Origin: Candidatus Omnitrophota bacterium
Lineage (GTDB): Bacteria > Omnitrophota > Gorgyraeia > Zapsychrales > Zapsychraceae
Length of the DNA: 64,000 nt
Direction of reading: 5' to 3'
Assembly (NCBI GenBank): GCA_020632495.1
Contig: JACKFL010000006.1
Coordinates: 1,568,241 to 1,632,240, forward strand
The notes beneath the pieces are model-generated. The model made no database searches. It had not been told where the DNA came from and saw only the letters and a list, made by a program, of their open reading frames with translations. The translations under genes were made by a program, and so were the position numbers. This document shows positions 34,578-43,494 of this stretch, piece after piece (the first letter of the stretch is position 1; the number at the start of each line of letters is the position of its first letter).

Positions 34578-37142
34578 ATGAGCAGACCCCAAATCACCTC
34601 ACCCGGCGCACCCCATATGACCGCACATTCATGTAAATTCAGACTCCCCATCTATGCCATCCTGTTTCTGACGGCATTGCTGATCGGTACGCATTTCCGG
34701 ACCTATCCGTTGCGAACGCATCAGTCCCGCGACGAACAAGGCAAGGCCACTTTATTGGTCATCGCCCGGATCAAGGGACAGGTGGACGCACAGGTGGAAC
34801 GAAACTATCCGCAGGCCACGGCAGCCCAGAAGAAAATCCTTAAGGCACAATTGCTCAAGGAGGTAATGCACGAAGAGCATGAAAAGGTCCAGGATTCGAT
34901 CGCCAAGGTCAAACAAAATATTGAGGAAACCGGCGGAAGCGGCCGGGATACCCCCTATTTGTTGGCGGCCGACTCCTTTCACTTTTATCAGCTCACCGAA
35001 CGCCTGCTCGAGACCGGCCACATCAGCGACACCTACAAAGGCAGCAAGTACCTCAATGACCTAATGCTGGCTCCCAAGGGACATTATGAACCGCTGACGC
35101 TTCACCCTCACGTCGGCGCCCTGGTCTATCGCGTCATCAAATTCTTCCGACCCAAAGTGGACCTCATGCAGGCCTTGGGTTATACCCCTCTGATCCTGAC
35201 CGCCCTGTCATTAGCCGCATTCCTCTTGGCCTGCCACGGCCTGCGCATCCGGATGTGGAGCTCATTGATCGCCGCCATTATGTTTGTATGCTCACCGATC
35301 TTTATCAAACGATCCGCGTGGGGCTGGTATGACAATGACCCTTACAACACCCTGTTCCCGCTGCTGATCCTCGCGGCATTACTTCCCTTTTACAAAGAAA
35401 ATCTCACCCGCATACGGGGCCTCGTCCAGGCCGGCATCCTCGGCCTGCTGATGCTCGGCTACGCCTATTTTTGGCAGGGTTGGATGCTGATGTTTGTGGT
35501 TGCCATGACAGGCCTCGCCTTGAGCGCGCTGCACGGCTTTTGGATGGAAAAGGATCATGGCCGGGTCCGGACACGGGCCGTCGGACTGGCCGGCTGCGCC
35601 GCCTTGACCTTCGGCCTGGTGGCGGCATTCTTCGGCCCCGGTGAATTTTTTCAACTCTTCAAGGAAGGCTACCGGGCGTTGACCAATTTCTTGCAACCTC
35701 AACTGTCTGTATGGCCCGACCTCTATATCAGCGTGGGCGAGCTGCATCAGGCATCGCTGTTTGAGATTATCGTGCTGACCGGAGGCTTTCTCTTCTTTCT
35801 GACCGGCATCGGCGGATTGCTCATCAGCCTGACGGGGCGATTCTCGGAAACCCCGGCCCTGTATCGCCAAGCGGGACTTACCCTGGGATTCTTTCTGGGA
35901 TTATCCCTGCTGATGACGCTGGGCGCGCAACGGTTCGCGTTACTCTGTCTGACGCCGCTGGCCCTGCTTTTCGCGATGGGTCTGAATTATCTTGAAAACG
36001 GCATCATAAACGGTAGTCGTCGCCTCTCCGGCCGCGGGGCCCAACTGACGGCCCGCACAGCTTTACGGGGAGCCATGGCCTTGCTGACCGTGATGCCGCT
36101 GGTCACCCTTCACCGCCAAATGCCGCGGCTTTTGAATCCAATCTACAACGACACCTGGAACGCCGCCCTGCTCGAAATTAAAAATCGCACTCCCCCGCAG
36201 AGCATTATTAACAGCTGGTGGCCTCCCGGACATTTCATCAAAGCGACCGCCGGCCGGCGGGTGACCTTTGACGGGGCGACCATCAATTATCCTCAGGCCT
36301 ACTGGCTGACACGCGCGTACCTGGCGCAGTCGGAACAGGCGGGACTGGGTATCCTGAGAATGCTGAACAACAGCGCGAACGACGCTGCTGAATTGTTAAC
36401 GGATATGGGATTCCGCACATCATCCGCCGTCACCATCCTGCGGGCAATAACCGCCTTAAACAGCCGCCAGGCCCGCCTACTGCTGGAAACCAAAATACCG
36501 GATGCCGATAAGATCGCCCGTCTCCTCGTTTTGACGCATGGACGACCGCCGCCGTCATATATTTTTATCTACCGGGATTTGGTGGAGAAGAATATTCAAC
36601 TGGCGTTTATCGGTAACTGGAACTTCGCGACGATTGAGGCCTTGAATGAGGATCCGAAACTGATGGCCGAGGTGCCTGACCGGAGTTCACGCGAGTACGT
36701 CCAGTATCTTTGGAAGCTCGCCGGAGGGCCGTATAAATACCATACGCCGCTCGCGCTTGAAGGTGAGGACGGGGACTGGATGCTTTTCGAGAACGGGGTC
36801 CGCGTTAACTCCCGTTCAAAAGTTTGCGCTATCGACTCCCCCTCATTCGGCCGGGGGATTCCGCAAAGCATTTTCTTCGTACAGGATGGAGAGGTCGTGG
36901 AACAGTCCTTCGATAATCCGACACTGGGATACTCCGTAACCCTGTTTGAGGAGGCCGGACGGCCTTCGGTGGTGCTTATGGACCGTTATTTGGCCAAGTC
37001 GCTAATCATGCGGCTGTTTTACTTCGGGGATCGCGGTATGCGGTATGTACGGTCCTTCACGGAGAAGGCGGATTTATCACGTCAGACCGATATCAGAGTT
37101 TTCGAAGTCGATTGGGACGCCTACCAGCGGGACTATCAATAA
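34578..37142 (+). CDS. STT3/PglB-like oligosaccharyltransferase
   Basis: 854 residues. About 12 hydrophobic segments in the first ~510 residues and a soluble C-terminal domain. STT3-family landmarks: AADSFHFYQL (first acidic motif), WGWYDNDPYNTLFPLL (second DxD-type motif), and SWWPPGHFI at about residue 550, corresponding to the WWDYG sequon-binding motif, with variant residues. A long charged coiled region (residues ~50-110) precedes the first motif, which is unusual. Such enzymes move a lipid-linked glycan onto Asn of exported proteins. A -10-like TATAAT lies at about 34555-34560. The stop overlaps the convergent TPR gene. Confidence 0.82.
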   Translation: MSRPQITSPGAPHMTAHSCKFRLPIYAILFLTALLIGTHFRTYPLRTHQSRDEQGKATLLVIARIKGQVDAQVERNYPQATAAQKKILKAQLLKEVMHEEHEKVQDSIAKVKQNIEETGGSGRDTPYLLAADSFHFYQLTERLLETGHISDTYKGSKYLNDLMLAPKGHYEPLTLHPHVGALVYRVIKFFRPKVDLMQALGYTPLILTALSLAAFLLACHGLRIRMWSSLIAAIMFVCSPIFIKRSAWGWYDNDPYNTLFPLLILAALLPFYKENLTRIRGLVQAGILGLLMLGYAYFWQGWMLMFVVAMTGLALSALHGFWMEKDHGRVRTRAVGLAGCAALTFGLVAAFFGPGEFFQLFKEGYRALTNFLQPQLSVWPDLYISVGELHQASLFEIIVLTGGFLFFLTGIGGLLISLTGRFSETPALYRQAGLTLGFFLGLSLLMTLGAQRFALLCLTPLALLFAMGLNYLENGIINGSRRLSGRGAQLTARTALRGAMALLTVMPLVTLHRQMPRLLNPIYNDTWNAALLEIKNRTPPQSIINSWWPPGHFIKATAGRRVTFDGATINYPQAYWLTRAYLAQSEQAGLGILRMLNNSANDAAELLTDMGFRTSSAVTILRAITALNSRQARLLLETKIPDADKIARLLVLTHGRPPPSYIFIYRDLVEKNIQLAFIGNWNFATIEALNEDPKLMAEVPDRSSREYVQYLWKLAGGPYKYHTPLALEGEDGDWMLFENGVRVNSRSKVCAIDSPSFGRGIPQSIFFVQDGEVVEQSFDNPTLGYSVTLFEEAGRPSVVLMDRYLAKSLIMRLFYFGDRGMRYVRSFTEKADLSRQTDIRVFEVDWDAYQRDYQ

Positions 37143-38029
37143 CCTGAACCTTTAGAGTAGCGTTGAGATCGTCTCTGCATATCGCGGATTCTTTCCTGGG
37201 CCGAAAGATCATCGTTGTCCGCGGCTCGAGGCCGGGTGCCGGGCAGCGAACCGCTAAGCCTGACCGGCATATTCTCGACCGCCTTATTGCCTGTCAACGT
37301 CGGATAATGCGGGGATTTATTTTTGACTATGGTTGAAGGTTTGGCCGGCGCCTGCGCACCGGCGAACAAAGGCTGTCCCGTCCGAAACTCCTGATCGAAC
37401 CGACTGTCGCGAATCATCCCCTCCAGCTTGGCCGCCAGATCCTCTTCGCCCGCGCTTCTGAGCCGGGTAATCACATCCAGCACCCGCGCCCGCTGATCCG
37501 TCATAAAATACGACATCCCTAACCCCAGATACGCGTAGGGAACCTCCTGCACTTCCAGCACCTCCTGGAAATAAGGAATCGCGGCATGCGGGTTGGATTG
37601 TCCCAGCAGATAGGTCCATCCTACCGATAACTTGGCATTCACATTGTCGGGTTGCACTTTCAGGACTTCCAACCCGTGCTTCAATGCCGGGTCAAATTCT
37701 CCCAGTTCATAATACATTTTACTCAAGGTCTCGTGTGCCTCAGCGTACCCCGGATCGATCTCGAGGGCTTTTTCGAACAGCCATAACGTATCCTTCGGCC
37801 TGGTTCCTTTCTGCCGATGCGCCATCCCGAGATAGTAGTACGCCTGCGGCAATCCCGGGTAAAGATCGATCACCTCCTCGTACAATGCGATCGCCTGGTC
37901 ATACTTTCCCCGGGAAAACGCCACCGTGGCGGCCTCATACTTCTCCTTAACGGGATTCGCCCACGACGGGGCCTCCCACAACAGGAGCAGACACAATGCC
38001 AGCAACATGGTTTTTGATGGGAACATCAT
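37136..38029 (-). CDS. Exported TPR protein at the end of the secretion operon
   Basis: 297 residues, signal peptide ending APSWA. About five TPR units from residue 26 (KYEAATVAFSRGKYDQAIALYEE, AEAHETLSKMYYELGEFDPAL, and others), then a Pro/Asn/Arg-rich, likely disordered tail. It begins 16 bases after the PilO-like gene, so it is the last gene of the long operon and may be a scaffold of the secretion system in the periplasm. Its 3' end overlaps the STT3 gene by 7 bases, tail to tail. Confidence 0.8.
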   Translation of the reverse strand: MMFPSKTMLLALCLLLLWEAPSWANPVKEKYEAATVAFSRGKYDQAIALYEEVIDLYPGLPQAYYYLGMAHRQKGTRPKDTLWLFEKALEIDPGYAEAHETLSKMYYELGEFDPALKHGLEVLKVQPDNVNAKLSVGWTYLLGQSNPHAAIPYFQEVLEVQEVPYAYLGLGMSYFMTDQRARVLDVITRLRSAGEEDLAAKLEGMIRDSRFDQEFRTGQPLFAGAQAPAKPSTIVKNKSPHYPTLTGNKAVENMPVRLSGSLPGTRPRAADNDDLSAQERIRDMQRRSQRYSKGSGY

Positions 38030-38045
38030 GAGTGTTTCGGATATA

Positions 38046-38597
38046 TCAGACGTTGGGCTTTAAAACGAGCTTGACCACCGTCATGGAGGTTGTCACCACA
38101 TCATCCTCGTCACGCGAGGGCGTCATGGTGAATTCGACGATCTTGAACAGATCTCCGGTGGAGTTTAGAAGATGCATGAAACTGACTACGTCCCGCAGTT
38201 CGCCGGAGACCGTCAGGTCGGCATAATATTTGATGTAACTGTCGGCCCGCACGGTATCACTGGGACTGTCCTTTTCTATCGTGACGTTGGCCTGTTGGGA
38301 GAGCGTGCGCAATGAGCTGAAGAATTCCTTGCCGATATCGTCGTCGCTTTTTAGCTCTTTGGAAACATATTGCTCATACTGTTTGGATTCTTTGATAATG
38401 TCCGCCTCGCTGCTCAGATATGCCAGATCTTCCTGAATCTCTTCCTCTTTCTGGGCAATTTTTTGCTCCACATCGTGTATCCGCTTCATGACCGGCCCGA
38501 CATATAACAGATAGAACAACCCGGCCACGACAACAAAAACTAAGACATAAAACGCCTTTTTCTGGCCGCCGGACATATTATCCAGGAACTTACTCAC
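38046..38597 (-). CDS. PilO/GspM-like inner-membrane platform protein
   Basis: 183 residues starting at GTG 38597, which overlaps the PilM-like stop (GTGA). One membrane helix (residues ~15-33), a coiled coil (VEQKIAQKEEEIQEDLAYL), and a ferredoxin-like periplasmic domain with KYYADLTVSGELRDVVSFMHLLNS and LFKIVEFTMTPS, the typical PilO signature. It forms the inner-membrane alignment complex with the PilM/PilN fusion. Confidence 0.82.
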   Translation of the reverse strand: MSKFLDNMSGGQKKAFYVLVFVVVAGLFYLLYVGPVMKRIHDVEQKIAQKEEEIQEDLAYLSSEADIIKESKQYEQYVSKELKSDDDIGKEFFSSLRTLSQQANVTIEKDSPSDTVRADSYIKYYADLTVSGELRDVVSFMHLLNSTGDLFKIVEFTMTPSRDEDDVVTTSMTVVKLVLKPNV

Positions 38598-40072
38598 GGC
38601 TCCACCTCCGCCTTGGCGGTCGAAGACATTTTCTCGTCGGGCCCGTTGACGTGAAGGGACAATTCGAACGGACTCACTTTTTTATCTTCTTCCAGTTTGG
38701 ATTTTTGCGAGACAATTTCGGAAGAGGCAAATAACTTGGCCGCCCCAAGCGTCTTGTTAAGCTCGAACACATTATCCGGCGTTTCGGCGACCCCCTGAAC
38801 GCGGACCGCTCCGCCTTCTTCCATGATCACGCGCGTGAGATAGACATCCTCGGGAACCACTTTATACAACTCATGAATCGTATCCAGACTTACCATTCGG
38901 CTTTCGAGGTAATTGCGGATAAAGGTATTGCGCTCATCCCTGTTATGGAGGGCCTTGACATCCATGGCCTCGTCCTCGTATTCGGAAACCATTTTATTGT
39001 AATAGGCATCCTTGAAATACAGTTGCAGATAGAACACACACGACAACAGCAATAAAAGGATAATACTGAGCACGGCCGTTACAAAGACCTGATTCCGCTG
39101 GTCCTCAATGGACTTTTGCAGCTGGACCTCTTCGGGAATGAGGTTGACTTTGCATTCATTGACCATACTGCCCGCCGCCATGACATCCAAAAAGCTCACA
39201 TCCTTGGTGACGGCCAATTCCTTAAGCACGTCATTCGGCGTCTTCAGCAAATCCGCGTACTCAGAAATCTGAATATCCCAACTGAGTTTGGTCTGGATCC
39301 CCTTGAGCAGCTCGCGAGTGTAGCTTTCCTCGCTGGTGATCAGGTACTTAGAAGGGCTGTCTCCGATGTCCTCACCGAGATAGGCATCCACGGTCTTGGT
39401 CAGCTCATCAATAAGCTTGGTCTGGGCTGCCGCCGCGTCCCGCTCGAAGTCTTCCCGGCCGACCGGGATAGAGCGGCTGGCCAGAACCCGGCCGTTGCCG
39501 ACAATAACAAAATGGGTCGTACGGCTGTCTATATCGATAATTCCCAGGGATCCGCCCGCTCCGCCCTGCAGACGGGAACGTCCGTAAAGCTCGGCAATGG
39601 CCTCCGGGGCGAATATCAGCTGGCTCGCCTTGATTCCGGCCTTTTCGAAAATCTTGACCTGATCTTTCAGTTGGAGCCGGTTGGCTATGGTGAGCAAAAC
39701 CTGGGAATAATTGCTTTTCTTGGATCCCAGGTTAATATAGCCGATCTGAATCTCTTCCCGCGACAACGGGGTGTGGCGGCTTGCCTGCAGATTGACGATC
39801 GACTGGATTTCGCCTTCATCCGAGGAAGGAATTTCGATATTCTTGGTGGTCACCATGCTTGCAGGGACCACGGCGACGTAACGGGCGGACTTGCCGGGAA
39901 AGGCCTTGAGGAGTTTTTCGAGTGCGGCGATGATCTCGACATCCGTCAGGCCGGCTACGCTGCGGGTGGCGACATGAGCCAGTTTGGCACCCGGCCCCGC
40001 CCCTTTGATGTGGGCTATTTTGATATGTTCGTCCGCCAAGGAAAGGCAGATCACTTCATTGCTTCTGGCCAT
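38594..40072 (-). CDS. GspL-like PilM-PilN fusion protein
   Basis: 492 residues. N-terminal actin-like PilM domain: ICLSLADEHIKIAHIKG, ASMVTTKNIEIPSSDEGEIQ, then GIIDIDSRTTHFVIVGNGRVLASRSIPVG. A membrane helix at about residues 328-350 and a PilN-like periplasmic part (YLTRVIMEEGGAVRVQGVAETPDNVFELNKTL) follow. This is the GspL arrangement of type II secretion. A 91-base gap separates it from gspK, the largest within the operon; an internal promoter may lie there. Confidence 0.85.
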   Translation of the reverse strand: MARSNEVICLSLADEHIKIAHIKGAGPGAKLAHVATRSVAGLTDVEIIAALEKLLKAFPGKSARYVAVVPASMVTTKNIEIPSSDEGEIQSIVNLQASRHTPLSREEIQIGYINLGSKKSNYSQVLLTIANRLQLKDQVKIFEKAGIKASQLIFAPEAIAELYGRSRLQGGAGGSLGIIDIDSRTTHFVIVGNGRVLASRSIPVGREDFERDAAAAQTKLIDELTKTVDAYLGEDIGDSPSKYLITSEESYTRELLKGIQTKLSWDIQISEYADLLKTPNDVLKELAVTKDVSFLDVMAAGSMVNECKVNLIPEEVQLQKSIEDQRNQVFVTAVLSIILLLLLSCVFYLQLYFKDAYYNKMVSEYEDEAMDVKALHNRDERNTFIRNYLESRMVSLDTIHELYKVVPEDVYLTRVIMEEGGAVRVQGVAETPDNVFELNKTLGAAKLFASSEIVSQKSKLEEDKKVSPFELSLHVNGPDEKMSSTAKAEVEP

Positions 40073-40163
40073 AGGATTGCGTTGCGAGCCTTATAAAATT
40101 GGTATAAACGCTTATTACAGTTTATTATAACGGAATTTGGGTTTTCGTCCGCAGAAAAATTGA
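40073..40163 (-). promoter_or_regulatory. Possible internal promoter before the PilM-PilN gene
   Basis: The 91-base gap is AT-rich; on the minus strand a perfect TATAAT box is at 40129-40124. The -35 region is poor. Confidence 0.3.
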
Positions 40164-41186
40164 TTATTTTTCGCGCCAATATACCACCAAATTGTCGACG
40201 GAATCATACACCGCCGTTACGACACGTTCGGGCCGCTGGGGGTCCGTGTAGGCCCGGCTTTGGATCTCAAAGTACCGTGAATTGGTCTTAATAAGTCGCT
40301 GGCCGTTCAGCGCGTCCAACTGCGCAATCTCGTCCGGTTGCAACTCGATGAACGCGGCCATCTCGGCGGCGACGTCGAACGTCTTGTAAAAAATGTAGTC
40401 GTCCTTGGTGGCCTCCGTCTCATCCACCCCACGGCGCACGAAAAGCAACTTGTCGGCCACCACCGGCGAAAGTCCGAGGGCACGCAACACGGTCCGTGAC
40501 GCGGTGTTGATATTGACCTGCCCGTCACCGTACAAAGTGACAAACGGGCGTAACCGTTCCAGAATAGCCGGTGTAAACCCGCGCACCAGCAATAATTCGT
40601 CGATCACTTCCAACTCGAAATCCTTGATCTCGTAGGGATGCTCCAAGGTGGCGTAAAAGCCTTCGCTGTTAAATCCCTCGGCCTGGGTCTGTCCGTACTC
40701 CCGCCATTCAATCACGGCTTCGGCCAGAATCGCGGCGCGATCCTCCTCCACGCCGGCCGCCAATGTGATGATGTTGCGCAGCACAATCCGGTTCATACGA
40801 TTCAAATTGATCTTCCGTTCCTCGTCCCGCAGACCGAATAGCAAACCTTCGGAATCCTCAGGACCTTCCCGGTAGGATACGTTTACCGTCCTCCCACCGA
40901 CAGGCAAATCTTTGAAATCGGCGAGATTATTGTGTCGCGCGGATTTGCCGGCCGATGTATATATCTGGGCATGCTGTACCAAATCACGCCTTAACACGGC
41001 GATAGCTTTTTTAACGCCGGCCCGGGCGGCCCGGTGGAGCTGGCTCCGGTCTTCAATGCGCGAAACAAGTGTTACCCGCTGCCGGATGCGCAAACCGATA
41101 TTGACGGCGATAACCGTGAGGAACACCAACACCCACAGGGTCAATATTAAGATCGAACCCCTCCGCTGTTGAAAATAAATACCCAT
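40164..41186 (-). CDS. gspK: GspK-like minor pseudopilin
   Basis: 340 residues. Start ATG at 41186 overlaps the gspJ stop (TGATG); a TTG at 41189 is also possible. The N-terminus RRGSILILTLWVLVFLTVIAVNIG is the GspK-type signal helix without Glu5, followed by RSQLHRAARAGVKKAIAVL. The body has the GspK pattern DEERKINLNRMN and GQVNINTASRTVLRALG (SAM-like domain). GspK caps the pseudopilus tip with GspI and GspJ. Confidence 0.9.
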   Translation of the reverse strand: MGIYFQQRRGSILILTLWVLVFLTVIAVNIGLRIRQRVTLVSRIEDRSQLHRAARAGVKKAIAVLRRDLVQHAQIYTSAGKSARHNNLADFKDLPVGGRTVNVSYREGPEDSEGLLFGLRDEERKINLNRMNRIVLRNIITLAAGVEEDRAAILAEAVIEWREYGQTQAEGFNSEGFYATLEHPYEIKDFELEVIDELLLVRGFTPAILERLRPFVTLYGDGQVNINTASRTVLRALGLSPVVADKLLFVRRGVDETEATKDDYIFYKTFDVAAEMAAFIELQPDEIAQLDALNGQRLIKTNSRYFEIQSRAYTDPQRPERVVTAVYDSVDNLVVYWREK

Positions 41187-41785
41187 CAACTCCCCACCGG
41201 AATATCAATAAACTTCCGCATGCTCCGTCGGCCGCCGGCATCCTCAAAATCGACCGTGACTTCGACTCCGGTGGGAATGACGTCGAGGATTTCGGCGGAA
41301 GACAATTCGTCATTCTCCGTGAGAAAATAAAAACGAAACCGCAGGTTCTCGACCCCCTTAACCATCAGTTGAGGATCCCCGTAACGCTCCCGCACGGCCT
41401 GACTGTAATTCGCCTCCCGGCGATAGACGGCATCCTCCCCCAAATCGAAGTAATATTCCACCTTCCCGACCTGATCCACATAAACATCCTCATCCAGATT
41501 GAGAGCCCTGTCGGCGGGGACGGAAACGATCGTCGGAAAAGCGACACGAAACTCATTTCCCTCGAACTTGATTTGTGAAAATAAAAAGGAGTTATACAAG
41601 TCCTGGCTTAGCCTGTCCATGAATAACACGACATCCTCTTCCAGACTGAGACGCTGCGAGCGTTGCCATACCTTTATCCCCATGGCCAACGACTGATAAA
41701 CGGTGAATCCCACCATGGCGGTCAGCGTGACCGCCAACAACAGTTCCACGAAGGTGAGGCCGGACTTATGCCGAAAAGAGGCCAT
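41186..41785 (-). CDS. gspJ: GspJ-like minor pseudopilin
   Basis: 199 residues. Prepilin site KSG|LTFVELLLAVTLTAMVGF with Glu+5 but Leu rather than Phe at +1. Body: RLSQDLYNSFLFSQIKFEGNEF and VENLRFRFYFL, typical of GspJ. Two bases after gspI and overlapping gspK. Confidence 0.87.
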   Translation of the reverse strand: MASFRHKSGLTFVELLLAVTLTAMVGFTVYQSLAMGIKVWQRSQRLSLEEDVVLFMDRLSQDLYNSFLFSQIKFEGNEFRVAFPTIVSVPADRALNLDEDVYVDQVGKVEYYFDLGEDAVYRREANYSQAVRERYGDPQLMVKGVENLRFRFYFLTENDELSSAEILDVIPTGVEVTVDFEDAGGRRSMRKFIDIPVGS

Positions 41786-41787
41786 AC

Positions 41788-42219
41788 TTACTTATCAGTT
41801 TTGAAATTTGCCAGATAGGCGGATTGAGACAGGGAAACGTCCCGGCCGCGTTCCTGCCATGTTAACGAAAGGGTCACCGCGAAGATATCGTTAAGGTCCT
41901 TCAGCTGACGGATATCCGTGGACTTTTTGAAAATAACGGTCTTGCCGCCGACGGCGACCTCCTCCTGGGGCTGGAGTTCAAATGGCAGGCTGTTGTGCGC
42001 CCGCAGTGACCGCTCCATTTCAGAGATCCTGTTATCCAGAATAAGATGGGCGTACATCCGGTTGGTCAGCAATGACATCCTGTCTACGGACACCAGCAGG
42101 GTCCGAAACACACCGACCATTCCCGCCGAGAAGATGACCACGGCTATCAATACTTCGACGAACGTATAGCCGCCGCGGCCGGCGCACCGCCGCTTAATTC
42201 CAGTTCGTGATGTCGTCAT
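41788..42219 (-). CDS. gspI: GspI-like minor pseudopilin
   Basis: 143 residues from the ATG at 42219 (AGG upstream), which overlaps the end of gspG by 26 bases; a much longer open frame to 42381 is only a read-through of gspG. Prepilin site RGG|YTFVEVLIAVVIFSAGMVGV, Glu+5, Tyr at +1. Body LILDNRISEMERSLRAHN is characteristic of GspI. Confidence 0.85.
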   Translation of the reverse strand: MTTSRTGIKRRCAGRGGYTFVEVLIAVVIFSAGMVGVFRTLLVSVDRMSLLTNRMYAHLILDNRISEMERSLRAHNSLPFELQPQEEVAVGGKTVIFKKSTDIRQLKDLNDIFAVTLSLTWQERGRDVSLSQSAYLANFKTDK

Positions 42220-42628
42220 CCTGGGCATCGAGATTTTTTCCCCTGGACGAAAGATCGTAGTCCGGCCCCTTCTTCCCCGGAGACCGGTAAACATACGGAT
42301 TTCCCCAAGGATCGAGCGGATCTTTTTCGATATACGGACCGTTCCAGTTGCGGGCTTCGGGATTACTTGAGGGTTGAACACGCAACGCCATCAGCCCCTG
42401 ATCGGTAGTCGGAAAGTGCCCGTTATCGAGTTCATACAATTTCAGAGCCGTGGCCAAATTGGTTTCGATGTCGGCACGGGCGATATTCTCCTTGGCCCGC
42501 TCGGATCTGCCGGAAAGACGGGGAACGACCATAGCGGACAACGCAGCGATAATGATCACGACGATCATGATCTCCACGAACGTGAAGCCGCTCCGGTTCT
42601 TAAGTTGTGTGTGGGGGTTGGGCAGCAT
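42194..42628 (-). CDS. gspG: GspG major pseudopilin
   Basis: 144 residues from the ATG at 42628 (AGGTGA upstream). Prepilin site RSG|FTFVEIMIVVIIIAALSAMVVP, then the diagnostic GspG body: ALKLYELDNGHFPTTDQGLMAL, NWNGPYIEKDPLDPWGNPYVY, and the C-terminal Asp-rich loop (DAQDDD) that binds calcium in GspG. This identifies the operon as type II secretion rather than type IV pilus. Confidence 0.95.
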   Translation of the reverse strand: MLPNPHTQLKNRSGFTFVEIMIVVIIIAALSAMVVPRLSGRSERAKENIARADIETNLATALKLYELDNGHFPTTDQGLMALRVQPSSNPEARNWNGPYIEKDPLDPWGNPYVYRSPGKKGPDYDLSSRGKNLDAQDDDITNWN

Positions 42629-42654
42629 ATTGATCACCTGATTACTAATATATC

Positions 42655-43458
42655 CTAATTTTTAACGGAATAAAGCCATTTCTCCTCTAATTGAGCCGGA
42701 GAGTCAAAAATCCCCGTGTAGGCCTTGCCAAGGGCCCTTCGAAAAGGGAGACCCTCCCGCATAAACCGGCATAAGTTCTGAAAGCGCAGGTTCCCATGTT
42801 GGCTGATTAGAAAATCTATAATCGAAACGCTTTGTGCATAAAAAATTAGGACCACCCCCTGATTCGTCTGAAAGCGCACATCCATCCGGACCAGGCTCTC
42901 CAAGGGGATCACATATCCGATTCCGGCCACCTTGGTGATCAGACGCTGCGCCTCGGCGACTTTGCCGGACTCCTGCAATTGGGCCACCCCCTCATTAAAC
43001 CACAACGGGACCGGCGTTCTCCCGAAAAAGTCGGCCAGGATCAGATGGCTGATCTCGTGCGGGAGTATCTTGTTCAGAAAATCCCGCTCCTGCCGATAAG
43101 AAACGATGGCCCGCGACTTGAGCTGCCGGTGATACTGCGTGGCCCCGCCACCCGACCAGGCCGGGAGGCCCGTCTCCCTGACATAAGCCTCCTGATCGGC
43201 ATACAGGACGATCTTGACCCGCTGATCCCAAGTCCAGAATTTCCGGTATCGGGTATACCCGATTTGGCGGGCCAGGGTATCATAAAAACGTTCAGCCTCG
43301 CGGAGGGTATCGGAGGCAAGATTATCGCTGATATCCTGTTCATATTGGATGATAAAATGCGTCCCCTTGCGGTACTTCCACTCTGTGGCAGCCTCGGAGG
43401 GCCGCACTGTGCAGGCAACCAAACATCCGACTACAATAGCAAATAAGCAACGGGACAT
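42655..43458 (-). CDS. Exported peptidase-MA-like gluzincin metalloprotease
   Basis: 267 residues. Signal peptide with a possible lipobox-like VACT. Zinc motif HEISH (His134-Glu135-His138) followed by NEGVAQ (Glu156), the gluzincin arrangement of peptidase-MA-like proteins. The catalytic residues are intact. GGGGAG precedes the ATG; the gene is inserted between gspF and gspG, an unusual addition to a T2SS operon, where it may mature pseudopilins or secreted substrates (inference). Confidence 0.85.
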   Translation of the reverse strand: MSRCLFAIVVGCLVACTVRPSEAATEWKYRKGTHFIIQYEQDISDNLASDTLREAERFYDTLARQIGYTRYRKFWTWDQRVKIVLYADQEAYVRETGLPAWSGGGATQYHRQLKSRAIVSYRQERDFLNKILPHEISHLILADFFGRTPVPLWFNEGVAQLQESGKVAEAQRLITKVAGIGYVIPLESLVRMDVRFQTNQGVVLIFYAQSVSIIDFLISQHGNLRFQNLCRFMREGLPFRRALGKAYTGIFDSPAQLEEKWLYSVKN

Positions 43459-43494
43459 CGGAACTCCCCGGGTCAGGAAAAAGTAATGATCGGA

